Shown: piece by piece, positions 35,011 to 44,757 of the stretch
How the letters are laid out: the number at the start of each line of letters is the position of its first letter
How positions within the stretch are numbered: position 1 is the first letter of the stretch
Source: Nitratireductor basaltis
GTDB taxonomy: Bacteria > Pseudomonadota > Alphaproteobacteria > Rhizobiales > Rhizobiaceae
Length of the DNA: 64,000 nucleotides
Direction: 5' to 3'
Assembly (NCBI RefSeq): GCF_000733725.1
Contig: NZ_JMQM01000002.1
Coordinates: 1-64,000 of the forward strand
Position numbers and translations under genes: made by a program
The notes under the pieces: model-generated
Database searches by the model: none
Told to the model about the DNA's origin: nothing
Seen by the model: the letters and a program-made list of their open reading frames with translations, nothing else

Positions 35011-35640
35011 TCACTTGGTGCCGTAGAGACGATCACCCGCATCCCCGAGGCCAGGCACGATATATCCCTTTTCATTAAGCTTCTCGTCGATCGAGGCGGT
35101 AAAGACGGGCACATCGGGATGCGCGTTGCGGAAGCGCTCGACACCTTCAGGTGCTGCCAGAAGGCAGAGGAAGCGCAGATTGGTCGCGCCGCGGTCCTTC
35201 AGCTTCTGCACGGCGGCAACGGCGGAATTGGCAGTGGCAAGCATCGGGTCGACCACGATTACCAGCCGGTCTTCGAGATCGGATGGCGCCTTGAAGAAAT
35301 ATTCGACCGCTTCCAACGTCTCGTGGTCACGATAGAGACCGACATGGGCAACACGGGCGGACGGCACCAGATCGAGCATGCCGTCTAGCAGGCCATTGCC
35401 TGCACGCAGGACCGAGGCGAAGACCAGCTTCTTGCCCTCAAGCGTCGGCGCCTTCATCTCCTGGACAGGCGTCTCGATGACCCGCGTGGTAACTTCCAGA
35501 TCACGGGTCACCTCGTAGCAGAGCAGAAGCGAAATTTCGCGCAGCAGGCGGCGGAAGCTGCCGGTGGAGGTTTCCTTGTCCCGCATGATGGTCAGCTTGT
35601 GCTGTACAAGCGGATGATCGACGACGTTCACGCCCTGCAT
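35011..35640 (-). CDS. upp: Uracil phosphoribosyltransferase
   Basis: Converts uracil and PRPP to UMP. The 209-residue protein opens [16 protein letters not shown], has the [19 protein letters not shown] helix, the PRPP loop [13 protein letters not shown] and the uracil-site [13 protein letters not shown] at the C-terminus. I choose the ATG with GGAG six bases upstream (canonical length); another ATG four codons earlier and a longer frame are less likely. Downstream of add on the same strand. Confidence 0.95.
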   Translation of the reverse strand: MQGVNVVDHPLVQHKLTIMRDKETSTGSFRRLLREISLLLCYEVTRDLEVTTRVIETPVQEMKAPTLEGKKLVFASVLRAGNGLLDGMLDLVPSARVAHVGLYRDHETLEAVEYFFKAPSDLEDRLVIVVDPMLATANSAVAAVQKLKDRGATNLRFLCLLAAPEGVERFRNAHPDVPVFTASIDEKLNEKGYIVPGLGDAGDRLYGTK

Positions 35641-35737
35641 GATTGGCTCCATGATCTTGCGCGCTGAGGGCGCGCATTCGTGCACCTGAAAACTCTTACC
35701 CTGTCGGAAACCAGATGCAGCGCGGCTGCGCAAGCCT

Positions 35738-36715
35738 TTATGCCTCTGACGCCCTGTTCAGGCGCTCCAGAAGCCGTGTGCGGGTTGCTTCATCCACAAA
35801 GGCAGCTTCGACCGAAGTGCGCGTGAGAGCGAGCAATTCCCCGTCATCAAAGCCGAAATGCTCTTTCGCCACGTCATATTCGTTCGAGAGCGAGGTGTGG
35901 AAATGCGGCGGATCGTCGGAACTGACCGTCACGCGGCAACCTGCCTCCTTCAGTGCGGGAAGCGGGTGGTTTTCGATGCGGTCATAGACACCGAGCACGA
36001 TGTTCGAGATCGGGCAGACCTCTAGCACGATACCTTCTTCTGCGATGCGCTGAACAAGCGCGTCATCCTCGATTGCGCGCACGCCGTGGCCGATGCGGGT
36101 CGGCGCAAAGGTATCCAGTGCGGATCGGACGCTTTCGGGGCCGCCGAATTCTCCAGCGTGAACCGTCAGGCCAAGGCCTGCCTCACGAGCAATGTCGAAG
36201 GCACGGGCAAAGTCACTTGCGGCGCCCATGCGTTCGTCTCCGGCCATGCCGAAGCCTGTCACCAGAGGATGGCCACAATTGGCGGCAAAATTTGCGGCTT
36301 TCACCACTGCTTCCGCTCCCACATGGCGAACGCCGGTGACCACCATGCGCGACTCGATACCGGTTTCGGACTTTGCGCGACGCATGCCTTCGGCCAGTGC
36401 TTCGGTGTAGGATTCGGGTGACAGCCCTACCCGTTCGGCGTGGTCGGGCGAGGTAAAGAACTCCGCATATATCGCGCCATCGCGCGCGATTTCGCGCAGA
36501 TAGTTTTCCGTCAGAAGGGCATAATCTTCGGGCGTGCGGAACAGCTCGGCAGCGCGATCATAGGCCTTGAGGAAGCTGGTGAAGTCATTCCAGTGATAGG
36601 CGTTATCGCGGATGAAGGACGAGACATCGACGCCGTATTTCTTCGCCTGGGCCATAACGAGTGCCGGCGACGCCGCGCCCTCAATGTGACAGTGCAATTC
36701 CGCTTTGGGTACCAA
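35738..36715 (-). CDS. add: Adenosine deaminase
   Basis: Zinc amidohydrolase converting adenosine to inosine. The 325-residue protein has the HxH metal motif [10 protein letters not shown], the catalytic [11 protein letters not shown] glutamate, the base histidine region RIGHGV and the metal aspartate in SSDDPPHF. No ATG suits the start: the TTG used here has GGAAG six bases upstream and begins directly at the conserved VPKAELH; an upstream GTG 15 codons away is the alternative. With upp and the importer it completes nucleoside salvage. Confidence 0.93.
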   Translation of the reverse strand: MVPKAELHCHIEGAASPALVMAQAKKYGVDVSSFIRDNAYHWNDFTSFLKAYDRAAELFRTPEDYALLTENYLREIARDGAIYAEFFTSPDHAERVGLSPESYTEALAEGMRRAKSETGIESRMVVTGVRHVGAEAVVKAANFAANCGHPLVTGFGMAGDERMGAASDFARAFDIAREAGLGLTVHAGEFGGPESVRSALDTFAPTRIGHGVRAIEDDALVQRIAEEGIVLEVCPISNIVLGVYDRIENHPLPALKEAGCRVTVSSDDPPHFHTSLSNEYDVAKEHFGFDDGELLALTRTSVEAAFVDEATRTRLLERLNRASEA

Positions 36716-36796
36716 TTTTCGCTTCCATCCATCTGTAGCCGTTTGAGCGCAGCGGCGCACAATAACGCAGATGAAGGCAGAAGGAAGGTCAAGTCC

Positions 36797-37426
36797 TCAG
36801 ACGGTGTCGCAGACATCACTCCAGGCAGCAGCCCTGCGCAGAACCGCAAGAAACTTCTCGCCCGCCTGTTCCAACGGGCCCGAATTGTCGATCACGAGCG
36901 CCTGAGGCACCTGCAATTCACTGGAATGCGCGCGCTCCAGACGCTGCAACAGCTCGGCCCGGCTTTCGCGTCCACGGGCTGCCAACCGATCCGCCAGCAC
37001 TTCACGTGGTGCCGTGATGATAACTGGCTGGAAGTTGACATAGCGCTCGCCAAGCGCTGGGATGACCGCACGCGAGGCATTGGCCACCACCACCTGGCCG
37101 GCGCGGGCGATGTCATCGAGTTCGGCGGGAAGGCCGTAGCACAGGCCGTTTGCGCGCCAGGATGCCGCGAAGCAACCGTCACGCTCCGCACGTTCGAAAG
37201 CTTCCACTTCCAGGCTGTCATGCTCCTCGCTGTCGGCTTCCATCGGGCGCGTGATGACGCGCCGCGCGAAGACGACATCCCCAGCCAGGGCGCCAAGGCG
37301 CTCGCGTGCATATTGCATCACGGAGTCCTTGCCTGCCCCCGACGGCCCCGCCACGGCGACGAAAACGCCCTGTCGGATCGGGAAGGGTGTTTCGGCGCGG
37401 GCGCGTTCCATGCTGGCGGAGATCAT
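36797..37426 (-). CDS. phnN: Ribose 1,5-bisphosphate phosphokinase
   Basis: Makes PRPP from ribose 1,5-bisphosphate, the last step of the C-P lyase pathway. The 209-residue P-loop kinase has AGPSGAGKDSV, ARRVITRPMEADSEEHDS and the GLCYGLP segment typical of PhnN relatives of guanylate kinase. The ATG has GAGGAG eight bases upstream and follows phnM by 11 bases. Confidence 0.92.
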   Translation of the reverse strand: MISASMERARAETPFPIRQGVFVAVAGPSGAGKDSVMQYARERLGALAGDVVFARRVITRPMEADSEEHDSLEVEAFERAERDGCFAASWRANGLCYGLPAELDDIARAGQVVVANASRAVIPALGERYVNFQPVIITAPREVLADRLAARGRESRAELLQRLERAHSSELQVPQALVIDNSGPLEQAGEKFLAVLRRAAAWSDVCDTV

Positions 37427-37437
37427 CTTTCTGCTCC

Positions 37438-38580
37438 TCAGGCCACACGCTCGCCCGCGCGCCACACGGTGCGGATGACCGGCATGCCATCATCGAGACG
37501 CACGCGGACAAGATCGGCCCTGCGGCCAACCTCGATGGCACCGCGGTCGTTGAGGCCCACAGCGTCGGCGGGGTTCTTCGACACCTTGGCGATGGCTTCG
37601 GGCAGGCTGATACCGTTGACGACCTGCCCCAGCGAGAATGCAGCCTGCATCAGGCTGAAGGGGATATAGTCGGAAGACAGAATATCAAGATTGCCTTCGC
37701 GCGCCAGCTCGCGGGCGGAGACGTTGCCGGAATGCGAGCCGCCGCGGACGACATTCGGTGCGCCCATGAGCACGGCCATGCCCGAGCCCTTCGAGGCAGA
37801 AGCTGCGTCCAATGTGGTGGGAAACTCCGCAACGCGAACACCATCCCGCGCCGCTTCGGCGACATGGTCGGTGGTGGCGTCGTCATGGCTGGCGAGGATG
37901 ATGCCGCGCTGGCCGCAGATCTCAGCAACCTTGCGTCGGTTCGGGGCCGAATTTTTCGACGATTCCGCCATGCGCTTTTCGCAGAACCGGCGGAAGCCTT
38001 CATCATCCAGGCCCATCTTGGTCTTGTAGTAGAGCGCATAGGCATCGAGATTGGTGAACTGACGCTGCCCCGGCGAGTGGTCCATGAGCGAAGCAAGCTT
38101 CACGCGGTCATCATCAGCGAACAACGAGAAGCCATCATAGCAATCGGGTGCCGAAACCTCGCAGCGCAAATGCAGGAAATGCTCCGCACGCAGGCGCCCG
38201 GCCTCCTGACTTTCCTCGATAGCGTCACCCAGGTCCCGGGTGTCCTGCGCGCTGATGTCGCTGTCTTCGTCCAGACCAACGCGCAGTGCATCGAAGACGG
38301 TCGTGATACCGGATGCCGCGATCTGCGCGTCATGCGCCATGACGGCTGCGACCGGGTTCCAGCGCACCTTCGGACGCGGCGAATAATGGCGTTCGAGATG
38401 GTCGGTGTGAAGTTCCACCAGCCCCGGCACGAGGTAGTCGCCGTCGAGGTCTTCGCCTGCGCCACTAGCAGTGCCGGTTGAAATATCCGCAATCTGGCCA
38501 TCGCGGATGAGCAGGCTTCCACGCACCACCTCGTTCGGCAGCACGATATTCGCATTCTTGAACAGCAATTCCTTGGTCAT
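37438..38580 (-). CDS. phnM: Alpha-D-ribose 1-methylphosphonate 5-triphosphate diphosphatase
   Basis: Amidohydrolase-fold enzyme removing pyrophosphate from ribose 1-phosphonate 5-triphosphate in the C-P lyase pathway. The 380-residue protein has LVPGLVELHTDHLERH with the HxDH metal site, SGITTVFDALRVG, ILASHDDATTDH and the SDYIPFSLMQAA region. Immediately upstream of phnN and downstream of the 2H phosphoesterase. The core lyase genes phnG-L are not in this window. Confidence 0.94.
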   Translation of the reverse strand: MTKELLFKNANIVLPNEVVRGSLLIRDGQIADISTGTASGAGEDLDGDYLVPGLVELHTDHLERHYSPRPKVRWNPVAAVMAHDAQIAASGITTVFDALRVGLDEDSDISAQDTRDLGDAIEESQEAGRLRAEHFLHLRCEVSAPDCYDGFSLFADDDRVKLASLMDHSPGQRQFTNLDAYALYYKTKMGLDDEGFRRFCEKRMAESSKNSAPNRRKVAEICGQRGIILASHDDATTDHVAEAARDGVRVAEFPTTLDAASASKGSGMAVLMGAPNVVRGGSHSGNVSARELAREGNLDILSSDYIPFSLMQAAFSLGQVVNGISLPEAIAKVSKNPADAVGLNDRGAIEVGRRADLVRVRLDDGMPVIRTVWRAGERVA

Positions 38581-38589
38581 ATCGATCTT

Positions 38590-39297
38590 TCAGGCAGTTT
38601 TACGCGCTCTGCCGCCCTGGAGCGGGTGGAGAGACTTGATCTTGAATGGGGCACCGGGCTCCGGCTCTATGAACAGGGCAAGTGTACCAATGGTGAGAGG
38701 TTCCAGCAAAAGCGGGCCGAAATGGTCGCTGATTGCCTGTTCCATACGTTCTGCTTCCGCCGCAGGCACCCGTCCGGTGAGCGTCATGTGGAAGCGGAAT
38801 TCCTCGTGCACATAGGGGTAACCCCATTTGTGCAGGTTCTTCAGCTGAGCCGGCGAAAGATTGTCCGGGTTGCGGCGCTCGATCTCGGACGGCGAAAGCG
38901 GTGCGCGATAGGGCTCGAAGGCAGTCACAACGTCGCTTGCAAGCGCGTTGAGATCCGGTGACGGATCGGCGGGCACGAGTGCAAAGAAACTGTCGAGGCG
39001 AGCGAGCTTGATGCGTTCCAGGTGTACCGGTTCCTGCTGCAGCGTGTAGCGGTCGAGCGCGTCGCAGAGTTCGGTCTCCTTCAGTCCGTCCATCAGGCGG
39101 AAAGGCGCTTTCAAGGTCGCGTGGAAGCCATAGCGCCGCGCGGCGGCCGTATGAAATGCGATTTCTGCCGCCGAGAAGGAGCCGACAGCGACCGGGGGCA
39201 AGGTCTCACTGGTGAACGGGTCGCGCCCAAGCCAGCGCGCGGCGAATTTTGCCAGCGGGTCGTCACGCTCCGGCGTGAAGTAGATCGCATATCGCAT
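38590..39297 (-). CDS. DUF1045 / phosphonate-operon 2H phosphoesterase-like protein
   Basis: 235-residue protein of the family found inside rhizobial phn operons (TIGR03223). Two HxT motifs, FHATLKAPF (about residue 58) and FHMTLTG (about residue 167), mark the 2H phosphoesterase fold used on cyclic phosphodiesters. The C-P lyase pathway yields 5-phosphoribosyl 1,2-cyclic phosphate, normally opened by PhnP; PhnP is absent here, so this protein is a candidate replacement (inference). The start has GGAGG eight bases upstream and removes a 35-residue unmatched extension. Nine bases before phnM. Confidence 0.85.
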   Translation of the reverse strand: MRYAIYFTPERDDPLAKFAARWLGRDPFTSETLPPVAVGSFSAAEIAFHTAAARRYGFHATLKAPFRLMDGLKETELCDALDRYTLQQEPVHLERIKLARLDSFFALVPADPSPDLNALASDVVTAFEPYRAPLSPSEIERRNPDNLSPAQLKNLHKWGYPYVHEEFRFHMTLTGRVPAAEAERMEQAISDHFGPLLLEPLTIGTLALFIEPEPGAPFKIKSLHPLQGGRARKTA

Positions 39298-39436
39298 TTC
39301 CAGATCCTCCAGTCCTCTAGCCCGTCCGCCTCTCGGTGGATCGCCTGCTGCCCGGCTTAGGTGATTTGCATGACAGCACAACGAAAAATTCGGTAGCGTC
39401 AACGCACGCCAATGGCTTGGCCAGAGTTGCGAATTC

Positions 39437-40975
39437 CTAATTCAGTGCTGCACCCTCGGTTCCGATCAGCCGGCGGCGCAGCATGCTTGAAATATTGTCG
39501 AAGATGAACACCACCATCAGGATCAACAAGACCATATAGGCCACATTTTCCCAATCCTGGTTCGTGCGCATGGCTTCCCACAGCTTCAGGCCGATGCCAC
39601 CTGCACCCACAGCTCCGATAATGGTCGCTGAACGCGTGTTCGATTCCCAGAAATACAGTGCCTGGCCAAGGAAAACCGGAAGCACCTGCGGCAATACGCC
39701 GAAACGCTGAACCACGCTTGGCGAGGCACCGACCGAGCGAACACCTTCACGCTGCTTCTCGTCGATATTCTCCAGCGCCTCGGAGTAGAGCTTACCGAAT
39801 GTGCCGGTATCGGTGAAAAAGATGGCGGAAATGCCGGCCAGCGGCCCGGGCCCGAAGGCACGGGTGAAGAAAAGCGCCCAGATCAGCATGTCCACGCAGC
39901 GCAGGAAGTCGAAGAAACGCTTGAGGGCAAAATTGGCAACCCGCCGCGGATGGATGTTGCGGGCAGCAAGAAATGACAGCGGGAATGCTACGAGAACTGC
40001 AAGCACCGTGCCGACAAAGGCCATGACGATGGTCTGAAGCAGCTTGAGCCAGACATCGCCGTGCTGCCACTCGGCGTTGTTGGCGAAATTGTCGAAGGCG
40101 AGCGCGGCGTTGCTGCGGTCGGGCTCGATACGCGGGCCGAAGGCAATCAGGGAGATCACCTCCCCGGAAGACTTGCCCCAGAATGGTGAGCGCGTGTCGA
40201 AGAAGAAGTTCTCCCAGCCCAGGAAGCGGCGGCTGACCTTGACCTTGTTGTCGCGGATTTCCGCCCTGCCCTTCATGCCAAAGGAAAGGAGTATCTTCGC
40301 GCCTTCCGAGCGCTGGCTTGCCCAGTCGGGCAGCGGGTCGAGCGGCAGAACCCGCCCATCTTCAATGCGAATGTTCAGGACTTCGTCGCCGCGTGTGACA
40401 ACCACGCCGCCCGGCTGCACGTCGATGAACTGGTCCGCAGAGAGGTGGACGCGCGCTTCAACGACTGCCTCGATTTGCCGAGGTGCTTGCGGCGTGGGCT
40501 CGGCAGCAGCTTCACCGGATGCTTGCGGCAGGTTGCCGAGGAAACTGTTTTGGGCAGGGGAAGGCTCTGCCTGCAGATTTCCAAGGAAGCCGCTATTCGC
40601 GGTTTGCCCCGTTCCGGTGGCGGCTGAACCTGTACTGGCGGCGACGTGCACGGTGTCCTTGCGCAGCTCCAGCCACTCCGGTTTGGGATCACTGCCGAGG
40701 GGCGAGAAGCGGGGGAAGGAGACCGTGAGATGGTTTTCCTCAAGGTCGATATCCGGCTTGATCTCGTAGGAATACCAATCACTCAGATAGGTGCCCGCGA
40801 TGCCCCAATTGGCCCCGCCCAACACGCTGCCTATGGAGAAGAACCACCAGGCGAAGACGAGATAGGCAATTGCACCGAGGCCGATCAGCCAGCCGGTGCG
40901 CTGACGGCGGGCGCTGCTGGCGAATATTTCGGGATAGCGCGCCAGGATCGCGTCATTTGCGGATTGTGAAGCCAT
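39437..40975 (-). CDS. phnE: Phosphonate ABC transporter permease with large periplasmic domain
   Basis: 512-residue permease, twice the size of classical PhnE. A first transmembrane helix (about 29-53) is followed by a 250-residue extracytoplasmic region, then a normal binding-protein-dependent transport domain from about residue 310 with the EAA-type loop GVRSVGASPSVVQRF. The extra region includes a Gly/Ala/Thr/Pro-rich linker with two near-identical FLGNL repeats at about residues 130 and 145, then beta-rich sequence (VEARVHLSADQFIDVQPGGV). The ATG is preferred over a GTG two codons earlier because of GGGAG seven bases upstream. It overlaps or abuts the other phnE gene. Confidence 0.88.
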   Translation of the reverse strand: MASQSANDAILARYPEIFASSARRQRTGWLIGLGAIAYLVFAWWFFSIGSVLGGANWGIAGTYLSDWYSYEIKPDIDLEENHLTVSFPRFSPLGSDPKPEWLELRKDTVHVAASTGSAATGTGQTANSGFLGNLQAEPSPAQNSFLGNLPQASGEAAAEPTPQAPRQIEAVVEARVHLSADQFIDVQPGGVVVTRGDEVLNIRIEDGRVLPLDPLPDWASQRSEGAKILLSFGMKGRAEIRDNKVKVSRRFLGWENFFFDTRSPFWGKSSGEVISLIAFGPRIEPDRSNAALAFDNFANNAEWQHGDVWLKLLQTIVMAFVGTVLAVLVAFPLSFLAARNIHPRRVANFALKRFFDFLRCVDMLIWALFFTRAFGPGPLAGISAIFFTDTGTFGKLYSEALENIDEKQREGVRSVGASPSVVQRFGVLPQVLPVFLGQALYFWESNTRSATIIGAVGAGGIGLKLWEAMRTNQDWENVAYMVLLILMVVFIFDNISSMLRRRLIGTEGAALN

Positions 40976-40977
40976 GA

Positions 40978-41946
40978 TCACGCTCCCTGCGCGAGAGTGA
41001 AGCTTTGTTCACGCACAAGGCGCTTGCGCAGCCATGCGGAGAACTGGTCAACCGCAACGATTGTTGTGAACAGCAAAAGGATGATCGCGAGCGTCTTGGC
41101 CTCATGGCCGCGGCCAATCGACAGGCGCAAGGCCTCGCCAATGCCACCGCCGCCGACCGCACCGATGATGGTGGAGGCGCGCACGTTGATCTCGAGTCTC
41201 AGCAGCGTGTAGCTCAGGAAATTGGGCAGGACCTGCGGCACGACGCCGAACCAGACGCGCTCGACCCAGTTGCCACCAGCAGCACGCAAGCCCTCCTCGG
41301 CTTTCAGATCCGCATTTTCGACCACCTCGAAGAAGAGCTTGCCAAGCGCGCCGATGGTGTGGATCGCCACAGCTATGATGGCGGGAACCGCACCCAGCGA
41401 GAGGATGGCCAGGAAGAAGCCGGCGATCACGATCTCGGGGAAGGCGCGCAGCACTTCCATGAAGCGGCGCACGAAGAAGCGCAGCCAGCGCCGCGTCGTC
41501 AGATTGGCCGCAGCCAGAAAGCAAAGAATGAAGCCGAAGACAAAACCGATCAGTGTGGAAACCACCGCAATATTGATCGTCTCGAGCATCTTGTAGAAAT
41601 ATTCCGGCAGATACAGGCTCTCGGTGAGATAGATGCGCCCGTCCGGATAATTGTATTTCAGGCTGCCATCGTCATAGGGCGACGGCAGGTCGAACATTGC
41701 CCGCCATATCTCCATGCCGTCACGTGGCACGAGCTGACCCACGAAATCGAAGAGATAGGGCAGGCGGTCAAAGAATTTGCCGGCATTGGATTCGTTGGCA
41801 AACCAGAGCGAGCCGAACATTGCCAGCGCAAGAAATGCGATGCCGCCAAAGGTGTAGAGGCGGCGGCGGCCAGCCAGTTCCCGCCAATGACGTTCAACGG
41901 TTGCGCCGGCTTCTGTCAGAAGCGGTGTCTGTGTGGTCGCTGTCAT
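40978..41946 (-). CDS. phnE: Phosphonate ABC transporter permease
   Basis: 322-residue inner-membrane permease of the phosphonate/phosphite importer. About six hydrophobic helices; a periplasmic insert of some 80 residues between helix 1 and the core (PYLFDFVGQLVPRDGMEIW to DGRIYLTESL), then LETINIAVVSTLIGFVFGF and the EAA loop GLRAAGGNWVERVWFGVVPQV. A TTG six codons earlier is also possible. With its paralogue next to it, it forms a PhnE1-PhnE2 heterodimer as usual in rhizobia. Confidence 0.91.
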   Translation of the reverse strand: MTATTQTPLLTEAGATVERHWRELAGRRRLYTFGGIAFLALAMFGSLWFANESNAGKFFDRLPYLFDFVGQLVPRDGMEIWRAMFDLPSPYDDGSLKYNYPDGRIYLTESLYLPEYFYKMLETINIAVVSTLIGFVFGFILCFLAAANLTTRRWLRFFVRRFMEVLRAFPEIVIAGFFLAILSLGAVPAIIAVAIHTIGALGKLFFEVVENADLKAEEGLRAAGGNWVERVWFGVVPQVLPNFLSYTLLRLEINVRASTIIGAVGGGGIGEALRLSIGRGHEAKTLAIILLLFTTIVAVDQFSAWLRKRLVREQSFTLAQGA

Positions 41947-42024
41947 GATGTCCGGTCTGCTCAAGACATGAGGCAGCCCCTCCCCCTCGATCGAGGAGAA
42001 GGGGCCGGTCTCGGATTGGTCCTA

Positions 42025-42933
42025 TCAGGAACCGATCTGGGCGCGGCGCGCTTCGATGATCGGCGCGTAGAATTCCGGCGTTACTTCCGTGTAGCCGGTG
42101 TAATCGCCACCCTGGATCGCAGAGAAGCACTCGGCGTCGGTTTCGGGGAGCTGCATCATGAAGTCCTTGAAGGCCTGCTTCATGCTGTCGTCGAGCGAGG
42201 TGCGAACAACAACCGGGCCATTCGGGATGAGCGGCGACTTCCAGATTTCCACCAGATCATCCATGTCGAGAATGCCCTTCTCGACCATCTTGTGCAGATT
42301 GCCGGAGGTGTAGCCTTCAGAGAAATCACCCACGCCGGATGCCCAGGTGGTGCCTGCATCGAAGGTGCCCTTCACGACCTCGAGAACCAGGTTTTCGTGA
42401 CCGCCACCAAAGCCGGTCTCGGCGAAGAATTCGTCAACCGGAGCGCCGATGGCGGCAGGCAGCGTCACAGCCGGGACAAGGTAGCCGGAGGTGGAGTCCG
42501 GATCGGCGAAACCGAGCTTCTTGCCCTTGAGGTCTTCCAGGGTCTTGATGCCGGAATCGGCACGGGCAACCATGACGGAGTGGTAGCCGGTGGAGCCGTC
42601 GGTCTGAACCGTGGTCAGGATCGGCTCAACAGCGTTATCATCTTCGAGATAGACCTTGGCATAGCCGGAGGCGCCGAGCTCTGCATAGTCAAGCGTGCCA
42701 CCGAGCAGGCCCTGAACAACGCCATCGTAATCGGAAGCCGGGAAGAACTGGACCTCTTCAACGCCAAGTGCTTCGGGAAGCTTGTCTGCGAGGCACTGGA
42801 AATTGCGCAGACGGTCGGCTTCGTTCTCGCCGCCGAGAATGCCGACGCGGAATGTCTTCAGGTCTTCGGCCTGGGCAGAACCCATTGCAAGTGCTGCGAG
42901 CGCAACGGCGCTCAGAAGTGCTTTCTTCAGCAT
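42025..42933 (-). CDS. phnD: Phosphonate-binding periplasmic protein
   Basis: 302 residues with signal peptide ending GSAQA-E. The mature part starts TFRVGILGGENEADRLRN and contains the ligand-site stretch FADPDSTSGYLVPAV, in which the TSGY loop holds the phosphonate group in this family, plus WKSPLIPNGPVVVR. Second gene of phnC-D-E-E. Ligand range (alkylphosphonates, 2-aminoethylphosphonate, phosphite) cannot be told. Confidence 0.93.
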   Translation of the reverse strand: MLKKALLSAVALAALAMGSAQAEDLKTFRVGILGGENEADRLRNFQCLADKLPEALGVEEVQFFPASDYDGVVQGLLGGTLDYAELGASGYAKVYLEDDNAVEPILTTVQTDGSTGYHSVMVARADSGIKTLEDLKGKKLGFADPDSTSGYLVPAVTLPAAIGAPVDEFFAETGFGGGHENLVLEVVKGTFDAGTTWASGVGDFSEGYTSGNLHKMVEKGILDMDDLVEIWKSPLIPNGPVVVRTSLDDSMKQAFKDFMMQLPETDAECFSAIQGGDYTGYTEVTPEFYAPIIEARRAQIGS

Positions 42934-43013
42934 GTCGTCTCTCCTGTTGTTGCCGGAAGGCCCGGCGGTTTTTCATTGATGATCCATGGCCCGTGACGGG
43001 GGCAAAGCGCTGC

Positions 43014-43847
43014 CTATCCGGCGAGAACGGGCTCCAGACCGCGCGCTGCCACGGGCGGAGGCGGCGTCTTGATGGCGGTGGAGGTGATGTCTTCGCGCAC
43101 CGTCTCGCCTGTCGCATCGGCGCCGTAGATCTTGCGCACGGCATTGGCTGTCAGCGCGATGGGCGGACCGTCGAAGACGACTTCACCCTTGGCCATGCCG
43201 ATGATGCGCGAACAGTAGTGGCGGGCGGTATCCAGCGTGTGGAGATTGGTGATGACGGTGATGCCTTCGCGACGGTTGATGTCTGCCAGCGAGTCCATGA
43301 CCACCTTGGCATTGAGCGGGTCGAGCGAGGCGATCGGCTCATCGGCGAGGATAACCTTCGGCTCCTGCATCAGGGCGCGCGCAATGGCCACGCGCTGCTG
43401 CTGACCGCCGGATAGCGTGCCCGCCGGCTGGAGTGCTGTATGCGCGATGTCGAGCCGCTCAAGTGCCGCGATGGACCTGATGCGCTCCTCGCGGGAATAG
43501 ATGCCCAGCAGGTTCTTGACGGTTGAGCGATGATTGAGGCGACCGAGCAGCACATTAGTCAGAACATCAAGCCGCGGTACGAGATTGAACTGCTGGAAGA
43601 TCATCGCGCAATCGCGGTTCCAGCGGCGCAGCGCTGTTCCTTTCAGACCCGTCACCACGACATCATTGAAGGTGATGGCACCTTCGCTGGTATCGACGAG
43701 ACGGTTTATCATGCGCAGGAGCGTGGATTTGCCCGCGCCTGAGCGACCGATGACGCCAACCATCTCGCCTTCGGCGATCTGGAGGTTCACGGAATTGACG
43801 GCCACGGTTTTGCCGAAGCGTCGCGTAACGCCGTTTATCTCAAGCAT
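43014..43847 (-). CDS. phnC: Phosphonate ABC transporter ATPase
   Basis: 277-residue ATPase energising phosphonate import. Walker [11 protein letters not shown]-loop [13 protein letters not shown], signature [15 protein letters not shown], Walker [13 protein letters not shown] and switch TNLHTLD. First gene of the phn transcript; a Pho box lies 70 bases upstream of its ATG. Confidence 0.94.
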   Translation of the reverse strand: MLEINGVTRRFGKTVAVNSVNLQIAEGEMVGVIGRSGAGKSTLLRMINRLVDTSEGAITFNDVVVTGLKGTALRRWNRDCAMIFQQFNLVPRLDVLTNVLLGRLNHRSTVKNLLGIYSREERIRSIAALERLDIAHTALQPAGTLSGGQQQRVAIARALMQEPKVILADEPIASLDPLNAKVVMDSLADINRREGITVITNLHTLDTARHYCSRIIGMAKGEVVFDGPPIALTANAVRKIYGADATGETVREDITSTAIKTPPPPVAARGLEPVLAG

Positions 43848-43916
43848 GACCTCTCCCTGGTCTCGAGCTTTTGCTCTTGTCGGGGAGGAGTCCTACTGCC
43901 GGTCCATGAACCCCCA

Positions 43917-43934
43917 ATGTCACTCAGATGTCAG
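43917..43934 (-). promoter_or_regulatory. Pho box (PhoB-binding site) of phnC
   Basis: On the minus strand the site reads CTGACAT-CTGA-GTGACAT: two TGACAT direct repeats 11 bases apart, the 7-4-7 layout of a PHO box (consensus CTGTCAT-N4-CTGTCAT). It lies 70 bases before the phnC start, which fits PhoB activation under phosphate starvation. Confidence 0.75.
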
Positions 43935-44094
43935 TTTTTTGACGCCCGGCTAACTGTCTGTTCCGGCTCGATTAAGGGTCGTGGAAAGCGGCATCCACAT
44001 AGCTAATCGTTTTGAGAATGGGAGCCTTCTCGACAAGTCAACGCTGGGCGGGTAGGTCCAATGCCAGGTTCAACACCGGCTTGCGAGACATCTC

Positions 44095-44757
44095 ATGACG
44101 CGCCCCATCCATATCGCACCCTCCATTCTTTCTGCGGATTTCTCACGTCTGGGAGACGAGGTGGAAAGCGTGGTGCGCGCGGGCGCCGACTGGGTGCATC
44201 TTGACGTCATGGACGGGCATTTCGTGCCGAACATCACTTTTGGGCCGCCGGTCATCAAGGCGCTGCGTGACCGCACGGACAAGGTGTTCGACTGCCATCT
44301 GATGATTGCGCCTGCAGACCCTTATCTGGAAGCCTTCGCGGATGCAGGTTGCGACATCATCACGGTTCATGCCGAGGCCGGCCCGCATCTCCACCGCTCG
44401 CTTCAGACCATTCGCAAGCTTGGCAAGAAGGCGGGTGTCTCGCTCAATCCCGGCACGCCGGAAAGCGTCATTGAATATGTGCTGGACGAAGTGGACCTCA
44501 TCCTCTTCATGACGGTCAATCCCGGCTTTGGCGGTCAAGCTTTCATCCCCGCGGTTGTCGAGAAGATCCGCCGCGTGAAGGCGATGGTCGGCGATCGTGA
44601 CATCGATATCGAGGTTGATGGTGGCGTGACACCTGAAACGGCGCCACTTGTCGTGGAAGCGGGTGCAAATGTGCTCGTGGCGGGCTCCGCCGTCTTCAAA
44701 GGCGGCAGCGAAGACGCCTATCGCCGTAACATCGAGGCGATCCGAAAGGCCGTCTGA
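44095..44757 (+). CDS. rpe: Ribulose-phosphate 3-epimerase
   Basis: Pentose phosphate enzyme interconverting ribulose 5-phosphate and xylulose 5-phosphate. The 220-residue TIM barrel has [30 protein letters not shown] with metal ligands, [16 protein letters not shown] and DIEVDGGV. The TGATCA hexamer at its end supplies its TGA stop and the stop of the convergent LysE gene. Confidence 0.96.
   Translation: MTRPIHIAPSILSADFSRLGDEVESVVRAGADWVHLDVMDGHFVPNITFGPPVIKALRDRTDKVFDCHLMIAPADPYLEAFADAGCDIITVHAEAGPHLHRSLQTIRKLGKKAGVSLNPGTPESVIEYVLDEVDLILFMTVNPGFGGQAFIPAVVEKIRRVKAMVGDRDIDIEVDGGVTPETAPLVVEAGANVLVAGSAVFKGGSEDAYRRNIEAIRKAV

Noticed and set aside
39370-39380. Half Pho box (CTGTCAT on the minus strand) before the 2H phosphoesterase gene
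   Set aside because: Only one half-site matches; the second repeat at 11 bases is absent.
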